Assembly: GCA_031549865.1 (NCBI GenBank)
Contig: JAVBPE010000001.1
Coordinates: 7,655 to 71,654, forward strand
Direction of reading: 5' to 3'
Source of the DNA: JAVBPE01 sp031549865
Lineage (GTDB): Bacteria; Bacillota_I; Bacilli_A; Acholeplasmatales; Anaeroplasmataceae
Length of the DNA: 64,000 bases
Part shown: piece by piece, positions 1 through 8,565 of the stretch
Numbering within the stretch: the stretch's first letter is position 1
Layout of the letters: each line of letters opens with the position of its first letter
Notes under the pieces: generated by a model
Database searches by the model: none
Told to the model about the DNA's origin: nothing
The model's input: only the letters and a program-made list of their open reading frames with translations
Program-made: the position numbers and the translations under genes

Positions 1-34
1 TTTAAAGAAAATATTTTTTTAATACTTAATTAAA

Positions 35-556
35 TTATTTAGACATTTTATCTATATGTATTTTACTTTGGTCAAAACGCTCTTTTTTTTCTTTAACAAA
101 TTTTTTGTGACCAAATGCTATTATAGATATAACACGTTGACACTCATTTAATTCTAGAATCTTAGATAATTGAATTTGCAGATTTGAGTTTGTCATAACG
201 CCAATCCATACACCACCCAAATCATAATATTCAAGAGCTAATAGCATATTTTGAGTTACTGCTGCACAATCTGCAATTAAAAATTCATCATATTTTTGAA
301 TATCTTTATTTCCAATTACAAAAAATGCTCCATATGCTTGAGGTAAAAAATCAGCATATTCATTTAAGTTTTTAACTTCTTCTAATATATTTTTTTTCTT
401 AGTTATAATGATATCATAAGGTCTTAAATTATGTGCAGATGGAGCATAAAAACCAGCTTCAATTACAGAATTAATTACGTTATTAGAAACTAATTCATCA
501 CTAAATTGTCTACTACTTCTTCTACTTTTTACCGTCTCCATAAAATCTTTTGTCAT
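35..556 (-). CDS. Nitroreductase-family flavoprotein
   Basis: Small FMN-dependent NAD(P)H oxidoreductase of the nitroreductase superfamily, expected in the cytoplasm; the natural substrate cannot be read from sequence. An N-terminal RRSSRQF segment (FMN phosphate contact in the family), APSAHNLRPYD (typical APSxxNxQPW region) and GGVWIG near the middle support the call; about 173 residues is normal for the short single-domain subgroup. I start at ATG 556, not the upstream in-frame GTG at 565, because AGGAG lies 10 nt before the ATG and the ATG overlaps the stop of the DUF1294 gene as TAATG, a coupled arrangement. Last gene of an operon running from about 3.26 kb. Confidence 0.82.
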   Translation of the reverse strand: MTKDFMETVKSRRSSRQFSDELVSNNVINSVIEAGFYAPSAHNLRPYDIIITKKKNILEEVKNLNEYADFLPQAYGAFFVIGNKDIQKYDEFLIADCAAVTQNMLLALEYYDLGGVWIGVMTNSNLQIQLSKILELNECQRVISIIAFGHKKFVKEKKERFDQSKIHIDKMSK

Positions 557-837
557 TAGAACCACACTCCTAATTTATAACCTATTATAATACCGATAAT
601 TATATGTATAATTAAAGAAACCACATTAGTCAATACAAAATACCAATGTCTATTTTTATGTCTTAAGCCATAAAGGGCAAACATTCCACCTAAGGCTCCA
701 AATAGAATTGATAACATTAATAAAGTTCTTTCCTTGATTCGCCATTTATTCTTTTGAGCTTTTTTCTTATCAATATAATAAAAAACAAAAGTTATTAAAC
801 TCATCACAAGAACAACAATTAAATATACAACTAACAT
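556..837 (-). CDS. DUF1294 family small membrane protein
   Basis: A 93-residue integral membrane protein of the DUF1294 family, function unknown. An N-terminal transmembrane helix ends in YYIDKKKAQKNKWRIKE, the usual DUF1294 signature. It is followed by a second helix with a GALGG motif, the conserved RHKNRHW loop and a third helix at the C-terminus. An AAAGGA sits about 9 nt upstream of the ATG. It lies 3 nt downstream of the SDR gene and its stop overlaps the nitroreductase start, so translation is probably coupled. Nothing in the context fixes a role. Confidence 0.8.
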   Translation of the reverse strand: MLVVYLIVVLVMSLITFVFYYIDKKKAQKNKWRIKERTLLMLSILFGALGGMFALYGLRHKNRHWYFVLTNVVSLIIHIIIGIIIGYKLGVWF

Positions 838-840
838 TCT

Positions 841-1596
841 TTAACATCCTTTCTTTTTTTGAAATTTATAACCTATCTTTGCTAGTACATTAAAACTAAC
901 AAACCTTTGAAAAAAAACTCCTAATTTCATTTTAAAGCTTGGAATTATAATTTTCTTACCTTTTAAAGTCTTATCAATGCCAATTTTCGCAACAACCTTT
1001 GAACTTTGCTCTTTAATCGTAAACTTAACTTTAGCAACTTCACTAAATTCTGTTTTTATTGGACCAGGACATAGTGCTGAAATTTTAACTTTACTTTTAT
1101 TTCTTCTTAATTCTTCACTTATTGCCATTGAAAACTTAAATAAATATGATTTAGTAGAATAATAAACACTCATTAATGGGCCAATTGTGAAAGATGCCAT
1201 ACTACAAACATTTAAAATATGACCTTTATTTTTAGTTAAAAAATCATTCAAATATAGTTTTGTTAAAATAGTAGGTGCCTTTACATTTAGATCAATCATT
1301 TCTAATTCTGTTTCTAAATTGGTATTTTCAAATTCACCGAATAATCCAAAACCAGCATTATTTATAAATAAATCTATATCATAACCCCTAGTTTTTTCAT
1401 AAAGTGCATAACAATTTTCTTTAATACTTAAATCTAGTTCAATTATTGTGACATTAATATTATTAAGCTTGTATTTTAAATCTTTAAGTCGTTCTTCTCT
1501 TCTAGCAACAACTATTAAATCATATCCTAAACTGGCAAGATAATTAGCCATATCATATCCAATTCCAGACGATGCACCGGTGATTAAAGCTAACAT
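841..1596 (-). CDS. Short-chain dehydrogenase/reductase (SDR)
   Basis: Classical SDR-type NAD(P)-dependent oxidoreductase, about 251 residues, cytosolic. Visible signatures are the glycine-rich cofactor loop GASSGIG (residues 7-13), NNAG (79-82), a catalytic Ser near 132 and YxxxK (Tyr145/Lys149). The basic ARREERL after the second strand favours NADP(H). The family is called DltE/YqjQ-like in annotation pipelines, but the substrate is unknown. The start is secure: AGGAGGAG lies 4 nt before the ATG. It follows the lyase-like lipoprotein gene by 10 nt and precedes the DUF1294 gene by 3 nt, so the three are probably co-transcribed. Confidence 0.88.
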   Translation of the reverse strand: MLALITGASSGIGYDMANYLASLGYDLIVVARREERLKDLKYKLNNINVTIIELDLSIKENCYALYEKTRGYDIDLFINNAGFGLFGEFENTNLETELEMIDLNVKAPTILTKLYLNDFLTKNKGHILNVCSMASFTIGPLMSVYYSTKSYLFKFSMAISEELRRNKSKVKISALCPGPIKTEFSEVAKVKFTIKEQSSKVVAKIGIDKTLKGKKIIIPSFKMKLGVFFQRFVSFNVLAKIGYKFQKKKGC

Positions 1597-1606
1597 ATTA
1601 CTCCTC

Positions 1607-3262
1607 CTAACTATGGAGCATTGCCCCTAAATAGATTCCATTTTTATGATATGAAGAATCTACTTTTAAATAATTTCCTAAATTCAAGGTTTTGTCATTA
1701 TTTCTTAATGCTTGATGCATTTTAACAGTTTGTGTGTCATATCCAATTGAAGTTGATGCAAATATTGCTTTTGTAATTGTTTTTTGTATTCCAGTACTAT
1801 TTGAACTATCACAACTTGAAAGCGCATCATAATATCTAACAACATTTTCTGTTGCAGTTATTGATTCTACAAAATATGAATTTTTGGCAACACCTAAATA
1901 TACATCTTTCTTAGTTTTAGTTTTTTCTGAGTATGAAATACAATTTTCAAATTCTGAATAAGATGTAGTTTGAGAATGATATGAGAAATTAGAGCCACTT
2001 ACACGTCCATTATTAAAACTTGTACAATTTTTTATTATATAAGGACCTGCACTATTATTATCATCAAAGCCTTTAGCTAAATTTTCAAATGCTATACAAT
2101 TGATAATAACGTGAGGAATAGAAATTTCTTTACTACCCATTTTAAAACCATTTCCATCTCCAGCTTCAGTCACTGTATTTCTATTTTCATAATCCATAAA
2201 TGGATACCCATTTTGGAATGATACACAATTCATTATTATTACTGTGCCGCATGGATTAGTTTCATCTTTACAATATAAATCCCAACCATCGTCTGAATTT
2301 CTATATGATATACATCCATTAAAAATGTTCATATCACCAGATGTAAGTTTAGCTGCAAATCCATCAGCATCCTCACCAATATCCGTTTCTCTTAAAGAAT
2401 CATAATTGCCATAAGAGGTACAATTTAAAATATAATTATAACTTGGCCATGTTTCTTTAGATATTTGAGCTGAACTTGATCTTGATAATTGAAAGCCTGA
2501 ATCTTGATTAAAGCTAAAGACGCAATTTTCAATTCTATTATAAAAACCTGATACTAACATCCCGTTATCTCCGGCTTTAGTTATCTCAATTCCATATATA
2601 TACCAATATCTACCTGAAACAGTAACACCTCTATAACTATCTCCAAAAGGTTGATTTGTAAAATCTAAAATAACTTCTTCATCATTATACGCAGCTAACG
2701 TAATCATTCCTTGTTCGCTACCATTTCTAGTTAAAGTAACATTATTAGAAATATCATAAGATCCACCTAATAAATATAATGTTTTATAATTTGAATTTTG
2801 ATTATTTAAAACAGCTATTGCATTAGTAAAAGAATATGGGGAAGAAAATGTTCCATCACCATTACCATTTGGTGAAGCATAAATTGCGGCTTCACTTATC
2901 TCTACATCAGCAAAATTTATAGAATTAGGGACATAGTATTTTGCTGTAATTCTATCCATCCCATCAGCAATAAGCATATTTGGCTCTAATTTAGTTGTTG
3001 TTGTAGATGTAGATTCACTACTTGTACTTGTTGTACTATTTGTACTTGAGCTTGTTGTACTACTTGTACTTGAACTTGTTGTACTACTTGTACTTGAACT
3101 TGTTGTGCTACTTGTACTTGAACTTGTCCCACTATTTGTACTTGACGATGGCATAGTTTCACTTAATGTTTCAGATAAAGTACTACTTGCCATTTCATCA
3201 TCACATGAAATCATAAATATTGAAAGCATGATGCCCATAAATACTATAATAATTTTTTTCAT
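1607..3262 (-). CDS. Lipoprotein with PL9-type right-handed beta-helix (pectate-lyase-like)
   Basis: Predicted cell-surface polysaccharide lyase-like protein of 551 residues. A lipoprotein signal peptide ends in MISC (Cys20). It is followed by a Ser/Thr-only linker (about residues 26-91), then a parallel beta-helix. The helix carries the hallmark PL9 stretch DADGFAAK (about 297-304) and DDGWD (about 322-326); in the family these Asp residues bind calcium and the Lys is the catalytic base. GDNGMLVSG, FNQDSGFQL and repeated N-C/S turns fit stacked coils. Substrate is inferred only: a uronic-acid polymer such as pectate is usual for PL9, but glycan specificity drifts widely. It is first in an operon with the SDR, with its own promoter at 3291-3319. 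The linker DNA is a 24-bp tandem repeat. Confidence 0.78.
   Translation of the reverse strand: MKKIIIVFMGIMLSIFMISCDDEMASSTLSETLSETMPSSSTNSGTSSSTSSTTSSSTSSTTSSSTSSTTSSSTNSTTSTSSESTSTTTTKLEPNMLIADGMDRITAKYYVPNSINFADVEISEAAIYASPNGNGDGTFSSPYSFTNAIAVLNNQNSNYKTLYLLGGSYDISNNVTLTRNGSEQGMITLAAYNDEEVILDFTNQPFGDSYRGVTVSGRYWYIYGIEITKAGDNGMLVSGFYNRIENCVFSFNQDSGFQLSRSSSAQISKETWPSYNYILNCTSYGNYDSLRETDIGEDADGFAAKLTSGDMNIFNGCISYRNSDDGWDLYCKDETNPCGTVIIMNCVSFQNGYPFMDYENRNTVTEAGDGNGFKMGSKEISIPHVIINCIAFENLAKGFDDNNSAGPYIIKNCTSFNNGRVSGSNFSYHSQTTSYSEFENCISYSEKTKTKKDVYLGVAKNSYFVESITATENVVRYYDALSSCDSSNSTGIQKTITKAIFASTSIGYDTQTVKMHQALRNNDKTLNLGNYLKVDSSYHKNGIYLGAMLHS
3025..3140. repeat. 24-bp tandem repeat coding the Ser/Thr linker
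   Basis: About four to five tandem copies of a 24-bp unit (acttgttgtactacttgtac plus ttga on the plus strand), slightly diverged at both ends. On the minus strand each unit encodes eight Ser/Thr residues (SSTTSSST register). The period is a multiple of three, so copy-number change would lengthen or shorten the surface linker without shifting the frame. Confidence 0.85.
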
Positions 3263-3290
3263 CTTTAAACCTCTTTTTTTCTATATACTT

Positions 3291-3319
3291 ATTATACGAA
3301 ATTTAACATCTTTTCACAA
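3291..3319 (-). promoter_or_regulatory. Sigma-A promoter of the lyase-SDR operon
   Basis: Minus strand: TTGTGA (3314-3319), 17-nt spacer, TATAAT (3291-3296), followed within 30 nt by GAGG and the ATG of the lyase gene. Spacing is ideal and the -10 is perfect. Confidence 0.7.
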
Positions 3320-3324
3320 TAAAA

Positions 3325-3356
3325 AAATAAAACACCTTTAGATTAATCTAAAAGTG
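3325..3356 (-). terminator. Rho-independent terminator of the McrB/LRR operon
   Basis: Near-perfect inverted repeat CACCTTTAGATT / AATCTAAAAGTG (3333-3355) containing the stop codon of the LRR lipoprotein; on the minus strand it is followed by TTTTATTTTTTT. It ends the transcript coming from 8.3 kb and separates it from the lyase operon. Confidence 0.75.
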
Positions 3357-3948
3357 CTCTTTGTTTCATAAGTTCATCTAAATATTTATTAATGAATTCA
3401 TCTTTATTTTCTAAATAAGAATTGTAATAATCCATCAATTCATCCATTGTATATCCATAATCCTCTGGTTTAGCTTCCCATCTGACATAGGCTTCTGAAT
3501 TTAAATTCCAATTAGGATCAAAATCATATAATTTATTTGTATTCTTAATTTCCTCACTTATTTGAAAATAAATTCCTTGATACCCTCTCCAACCATCAAA
3601 TGCACTTTCGCCAATAGTAAGAATATTTTTAAGAATAATAATATGAAAAACTCCTCTGGCATCTTTAAATGCATTATTTGCTATACTTGTAACGGGTAAT
3701 GTTCCATATTCATTATCTGGATCATTATAAGTTAACTCCACATAAAAACTTCCAATATAATTAGCTTCAATTGAAACTAATTCATATGCAGTATTATCAT
3801 TTATCAAACGATATTCACACACAGGTGGGATATATTCGAAATCTTCATAATTAACTTTAGTATTTCCAACCTCTCCACTACAAGATGTCAAACTAAAATA
3901 TAGTACTAAGGTAAAAAAAACAATTATTTTTTTCAATACTATCTTCAC
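3343..3948 (-). CDS. Lipoprotein with a BspA-type leucine-rich-repeat fragment
   Basis: A 201-residue predicted lipoprotein: hydrophobic signal peptide with lipobox LTSC (Cys23), then an extracellular domain. The stretch LPVTSIANNAFKDARG, continuing with ILKNILTIGESAFDGW, has the IxxxAFxxxxxLxxIxIxxxxxxIGxxAF spacing of BspA/LRR_5 repeats. Only about one and a half repeats are present, followed by an acidic Tyr/Asn-rich tail. LRR_5 proteins are usually surface proteins in gut Firmicutes; a ligand cannot be inferred. It starts 11 nt after the zinc-ribbon gene and shares its terminator, so it is the last gene of the McrB-like operon. That is an unusual companion for such an ATPase. Confidence 0.65.
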   Translation of the reverse strand: MKIVLKKIIVFFTLVLYFSLTSCSGEVGNTKVNYEDFEYIPPVCEYRLINDNTAYELVSIEANYIGSFYVELTYNDPDNEYGTLPVTSIANNAFKDARGVFHIIILKNILTIGESAFDGWRGYQGIYFQISEEIKNTNKLYDFDPNWNLNSEAYVRWEAKPEDYGYTMDELMDYYNSYLENKDEFINKYLDELMKQRALLD

Positions 3949-3959
3949 TTTAAAACCTC

Positions 3960-5540
3960 CTATTTATGGACTTCATTACAATATGGACAAATTATTTCCA
4001 TATTATCGTTTAAATTTGTTATATTTCTAAAATGCATTTGTGATTCTAATTTACGAGAGTACATCCACATATCATTTTTACTATAGCTGTCTTTTTTTAT
4101 TTTTGTACCATGTAAATTATGAATATTTGTAAAAGTATATTTTTTTTCAGTTTTTTCACAAAATGTATCATTTATATTAGTTTTGCAACCATTACAAGTA
4201 TATGTTTTTGATTTTTTGGTTGTTAATTCTTGATTCACATATAACTCTTTTGCGCAAAATGGACAATCAATTCGTTTCATATCACTAATTATTAAAGCTT
4301 TTAAAATTAATTGCTGTATTCTCCTAAAGGAATCAATACTACAAATGCTTATATAGGCTTCATTTAATAAAGATTCATCTTTCTCATGAGGAGTAATTAC
4401 TACATATTCATCTGCAATTATTTTTTCTTTAATTTTTTTAATCAATTTATCAACTTCTTCTTGAGAAGATAATTTATCAATATAAGGTATTAATACTATT
4501 TTATATAACTTATCAGCATTAATATCGATATGAATTGTATTATATTTTTTTTTGCTATATAGCTTTAATTCCCAATTCTTAAATTTAGCAATCATATTTA
4601 ATTTTAAAAAATCAATTTTCTTATTTCCAAAAGTAAAATTAAAATGCCCTATTGAAAATATAGTTAATATTTGGCAATAATTAAAATATGAATTTAATAA
4701 ATCTGGTATTTCGTCATTTGTTAAATCATTTTTAAAACTAGTTTCATTTAAACTTTTAGCTAAAGAATAAATTTGTCTATAATCTTTATGCATCGATAAA
4801 ATATTAGTTTTATGCAGTCTTATATTTTTCTTTATTTTTTTATTCTTTTTATATACAGGACGTTTTAATTTTGGAATTATTGCATCAGAAATCGTATTCA
4901 ATTTATTATATATATTTTGGATATTATCTGAAAACTTATCATAGTATCTTACATATCCAGTATGTAGTTTACCTAATGCTAAAAAATAATTAAGATGATT
5001 AGTTCTATCAAGTAAATTTAATTCTATTAATTGCTTTGTTAGGACTAAATCTTTTAATAAACGAAGATTACGGCGAATAAAAAATAATATTTGATCTATA
5101 ACATTGCAAAATACTAAATTTTCATAAATACTATAATTATCTTGATATATTCTAGTTTGTAACTTATAAGGCTTTATATTATTATCCTCAATGTTATCCC
5201 ATAATTCACTGTGAGAATATATATGCGAAAATGTTTCTTTATCTATATGCTTTACAGCTTCAATTGGGGCAAGCACTAACTCTTCACTTAAATGCAATAA
5301 TGGTTTTGCGAATATATTATTTATGGCTTTTAATGTTTTAAAAATTTTATTTATTTTCTTTTCAATAAATTCAAAATCTACATCAGGAAAATTTATAAAT
5401 AATGAAAAATCATTAACTACATAGTAATCGAAATCTACATATTTAATTTTATTATGATTTAAAATAAATTGCTCTATATTAAAATAATCTAAATATATAT
5501 CAATTAATTCATCATTTAAAATATCTTTTTTGTTTATCAT
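3960..5540 (-). CDS. Zinc-ribbon protein, probable DUF2357-like partner of the McrB-type ATPase
   Basis: A 526-residue basic, Lys/Asn-rich protein with no signal peptide. The middle (YSIYENLVFCNVIDQILFFI and neighbouring Leu-rich helices, about residues 135-175) resembles the helical region of DUF2357-type McrC-like partners; this is a judgement by eye. The C-terminus carries CPFC...CNGC (about 427-455) and a terminal CPYC, fitting one or two zinc ribbons. I cannot find a PD-(D/E)xK nuclease motif where McrC would have it, so nuclease activity is not supported. It starts 8 nt after the AAA gene, and McrB-family ATPases typically need such a partner encoded next door. It may sense or deliver a nucleic acid or protein target to the membrane ATPase. 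Family assignment is tentative. Confidence 0.5.
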   Translation of the reverse strand: MINKKDILNDELIDIYLDYFNIEQFILNHNKIKYVDFDYYVVNDFSLFINFPDVDFEFIEKKINKIFKTLKAINNIFAKPLLHLSEELVLAPIEAVKHIDKETFSHIYSHSELWDNIEDNNIKPYKLQTRIYQDNYSIYENLVFCNVIDQILFFIRRNLRLLKDLVLTKQLIELNLLDRTNHLNYFLALGKLHTGYVRYYDKFSDNIQNIYNKLNTISDAIIPKLKRPVYKKNKKIKKNIRLHKTNILSMHKDYRQIYSLAKSLNETSFKNDLTNDEIPDLLNSYFNYCQILTIFSIGHFNFTFGNKKIDFLKLNMIAKFKNWELKLYSKKKYNTIHIDINADKLYKIVLIPYIDKLSSQEEVDKLIKKIKEKIIADEYVVITPHEKDESLLNEAYISICSIDSFRRIQQLILKALIISDMKRIDCPFCAKELYVNQELTTKKSKTYTCNGCKTNINDTFCEKTEKKYTFTNIHNLHGTKIKKDSYSKNDMWMYSRKLESQMHFRNITNLNDNMEIICPYCNEVHK

Positions 5541-5548
5541 AAAACAAA

Positions 5549-8287
5549 TTATTCCTCATCTAATTTTCTTATAAATTCACTACATTTATATAAATGCAAT
5601 TTATCAAAAGAAATCGCTAAATCTTCTTTATCATCTATTTGTTTTGTTTCTAATTTTCTTACAACCTTACTATATAAAATATTTTCAACTGCATCACTTA
5701 ACGTTTCTCTATTATTATATGACCCAGTAAAACAAGCACAGTAAATTTTAACAAATTCCTCAATTTGATTTAAAATACGGTTTCCGAAAGATATATTATA
5801 AGGCATTAATATTTTTTCAACTTCTTGCACGATATAATCATTTTCAGCATTATATTCCATGCTTTTTTTAGCATTAACAAATAATTGCGCCAATATTTCG
5901 TAAGATATATACTTTGCTGGAATTTCCTCATTAAAAGTTCTAACCTTAGGAGCTCTTTTATTAAAATTCATTGTTTGAGCACGATCGTAAACTTTATCAC
6001 TAATTTCAAAAGTGGATTCATCACGATTTGCTGTTCCAATAAACCAAACATTCTTTGGTATTATTAAAGTGTGACCTTCTTTTATACTCATATAAGTTAA
6101 AGTATCATCCACTGATGGTGGAGCTATTTTTATATTTAATAATTTTATTTCGCGCTTGTCCTCTTCTGATTCCATCAAAGATAAAAAGTCTGAAAAATAG
6201 TATTCTATTCTACTTAAGTTCATTTCATCTAAAACTATAAATGTTGGTATACTTGGATTTAGACTTGCTTTATATAAGTTTTGGGTAAATTTTTTAGGTG
6301 TAAATCTCTTACTAAATTCATTATAATAGCCTAATAGTTCATTTTTATCTCGCCATGATGATTCAACTTCGACCAGTTCACAGTTTCCCATTATTGCTTC
6401 AGAAAATATTTTAGGTAAACTTGTTTTACCAGTTCCACTCATTCCTTGTAAAATAGTTAGTCGTGATGCACCAAGTCCTGCAATAAAAGTAGCAATTTCA
6501 TCATGAGTATATGTTAAATGAAGACGACTATCTCTTGCATATCTTACAATAAAATCTGTTATATCAACTAAATTTGGATTATCAAAAATGAATTGTTCTT
6601 TATATTTTAAAATTTCATCAAACTCATTTTTCTTCAAATCTAATTCTGTAAAAGTTGGACATGGATCAATCTTTACCAAATCTCCACTTGTATCTAATGA
6701 TGCCGCAATTTTTAAATTTTCTAAGTTTGGTTCATCTTTAGTTTCTTTTTCATCTTTCTTTGGTTCATCAACTTTTTTAATTAAAGGTATTACCTCAGTG
6801 AAAACTGGTGTATTTAGTTGACGAGTAATCAACATAACAATGAGAATTACAAATGAACCTAAACAAAGATAAATAGACTGTGAGTTTACAGTATACGTGT
6901 ATAGCGTTGGAATAGAAACATTTAAGTGTTCTAAAAGCATCGTAATATATTGCCCCATCATTTCTTGATTAAAAATAAAAAATGCGGCTACTAAAGAAAA
7001 TATACATGATATTATAATATTGGCATATACACTACTTCTAATATATGTATAATAGTCTTTTGATTTACTTAAATAACTAACTATACTTAAAATACAAAAT
7101 ATTGTGGATATAAACAGTAATACAAAATATACAAATGCAAAAATTTGATATACATTATTCATTGTTTCATACTCTTGTAATAGCTGTAATCCACTAAGAC
7201 TAAATGTTTCTGTTTGAGTTTCTAATATTGTTATTTCAACTTCAATAAAAGTTAAAAAAATTGAAGTAAAAGTCACTGCAGTAAATAATAAAACGAAAAT
7301 TAAAGGGAATAATTTTAGCTTGAACTTCTCATTTTTTTCCGTTACAACTCTAATGTCATTATCTTTTATATAATTAGAAACGAATGAAGAAACTAAAAAT
7401 ATTATAGCAATTAAAATTAAAGGAATATACGCCGTTGTTGATGTTTTATATCCTTGTATATTTTTTACAACAACATATACATACCCCGTTATAAAAAACG
7501 CTGTTGATAAAAATAAATTATACATATTTAATGAACGAGTTTTCTTAACATAACCCGAATCATGTGACAAATGATAAGCTATATTTAAAATATATTTAAT
7601 AACACTTATAAAAAATAATGCAAAAATGGCTACTGATGTAATCATTAAATACATTGGATTACCATTAGTACTTAATATTTCATTTACAACCATCGGTACT
7701 TTATCTTTAATAAAAAAAGGTATATAAATAATTGTGATAATGAATAACATACTTATTGTGTCTAAGGTAATTGACACAAATTTAGCTAGTTTAAATGTAA
7801 AAATAAATTCATCTTCATTTTTATTTTGATCATAAAACTTAATGAAAATTAAACCAATTAAATTAAAAAGTAGACTAAATATTAATATTAAAGTTAAATT
7901 AGAAGAATATAACCCTAATATAAAATTCAATATGTATATTATTAAAACAATTAATACATTATAAAATATATTAAACTCAACTACTCTTTTACTCCAGTTC
8001 TTTTTCCAAAAAAGTTTTATAACTGATGTTATAGTTATCACAATATTAAAAACAAATAAAAATATAAATATAAAAGAAATAATTGTGAATACATTTGATC
8101 CATATGAAATACTTGCCGATGCCCAAATAGATTTTTTTGTATAAGATGTAGTTTTTAAAGAATAAAGAATTATTGTTGTTAATAAAGAAAATATCAAAGT
8201 AGATAATATTATAATACTCATAATAAATTTATTTATTTTTATTTTACTTATAAAAGTTTTATTTAATAATTCATGAATTTTTTTCAT
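5549..8287 (-). CDS. Membrane-anchored McrB-family AAA+ ATPase
   Basis: A 912-residue fusion. Residues 1 to about 500 form roughly twelve hydrophobic helices. An acidic linker (KKDEKETKDEP) leads to a cytoplasmic McrB-type AAA+ domain with Walker A GMSGTGKT (about 612-619), Walker B FIVLDEMNLSR followed by EYYFSDFLSLME (about 682-700) and sensor I WFIGTANRDES (about 745-755). LDEMNLxRxEYYFSDFLSxxE and GTANxDEST are diagnostic of the McrB branch. E. coli McrB is a soluble GTPase with a DNA-reading N-domain; here the N-domain is replaced by a polytopic membrane domain. The downstream zinc-ribbon protein is the likely partner. Start supported by GAGGGAAG 3-8 nt upstream and a TATACT -10 about 45 nt upstream. 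Function unproven; a conflict or envelope-quality role is inference. Confidence 0.75.
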   Translation of the reverse strand: MKKIHELLNKTFISKIKINKFIMSIIILSTLIFSLLTTIILYSLKTTSYTKKSIWASASISYGSNVFTIISFIFIFLFVFNIVITITSVIKLFWKKNWSKRVVEFNIFYNVLIVLIIYILNFILGLYSSNLTLILIFSLLFNLIGLIFIKFYDQNKNEDEFIFTFKLAKFVSITLDTISMLFIITIIYIPFFIKDKVPMVVNEILSTNGNPMYLMITSVAIFALFFISVIKYILNIAYHLSHDSGYVKKTRSLNMYNLFLSTAFFITGYVYVVVKNIQGYKTSTTAYIPLILIAIIFLVSSFVSNYIKDNDIRVVTEKNEKFKLKLFPLIFVLLFTAVTFTSIFLTFIEVEITILETQTETFSLSGLQLLQEYETMNNVYQIFAFVYFVLLFISTIFCILSIVSYLSKSKDYYTYIRSSVYANIIISCIFSLVAAFFIFNQEMMGQYITMLLEHLNVSIPTLYTYTVNSQSIYLCLGSFVILIVMLITRQLNTPVFTEVIPLIKKVDEPKKDEKETKDEPNLENLKIAASLDTSGDLVKIDPCPTFTELDLKKNEFDEILKYKEQFIFDNPNLVDITDFIVRYARDSRLHLTYTHDEIATFIAGLGASRLTILQGMSGTGKTSLPKIFSEAIMGNCELVEVESSWRDKNELLGYYNEFSKRFTPKKFTQNLYKASLNPSIPTFIVLDEMNLSRIEYYFSDFLSLMESEEDKREIKLLNIKIAPPSVDDTLTYMSIKEGHTLIIPKNVWFIGTANRDESTFEISDKVYDRAQTMNFNKRAPKVRTFNEEIPAKYISYEILAQLFVNAKKSMEYNAENDYIVQEVEKILMPYNISFGNRILNQIEEFVKIYCACFTGSYNNRETLSDAVENILYSKVVRKLETKQIDDKEDLAISFDKLHLYKCSEFIRKLDEE

Positions 8288-8402
8288 ACTCTTCCCTCAT
8301 AAAAATGTGTCTTAATAATTTATAGTATATCATAGAAACATTTTTTTTTGCTTCAATATTTTTTAATTCATAATCAATTCGACAAAACAAACTAAAAAAA
8401 CT

Positions 8403-8437
8403 AAAAAAAGACTTTCAATAAAGAAGGTCTTGTTTTT
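8403..8437 (-). terminator. Terminator downstream of the MBL gene
   Basis: Stem AAGACTTTC (8408-8416) / GAAGGTCTT (8423-8431) with a 6-nt loop and one G-U pair, flanked by A7 on the left (U-tract on the minus strand) and GTTTTT on the right. It can act in both directions; the nearest incoming transcript is the minus-strand MBL gene at 8566. The rest of 8288-8565 shows no gene; an imperfect ATTGGAA...TTCCAAT repeat lies at about 8498-8555. Confidence 0.65.
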
Positions 8438-8565
8438 ATCTAAAGAATAAAAATTAGATAGATAAGTCGTTGAAAGGTATTATAGTAATAAAATGATTGG
8501 AAAAATTACGATGACAATTTTTTTTATACGGCTGACAAAAAATCTTCCAATTTTTTTACTATTTA

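Noticed and set aside
3025..3140. CRISPR-like repeat array
   Set aside because: Repeats are 24 bp head-to-tail with no spacers and lie in frame within a Ser/Thr linker coding region.
3960..5540. Active McrC-type nuclease
   Set aside because: No PD-(D/E)xK pattern can be placed; only zinc-ribbon cysteines and a helical region are visible.
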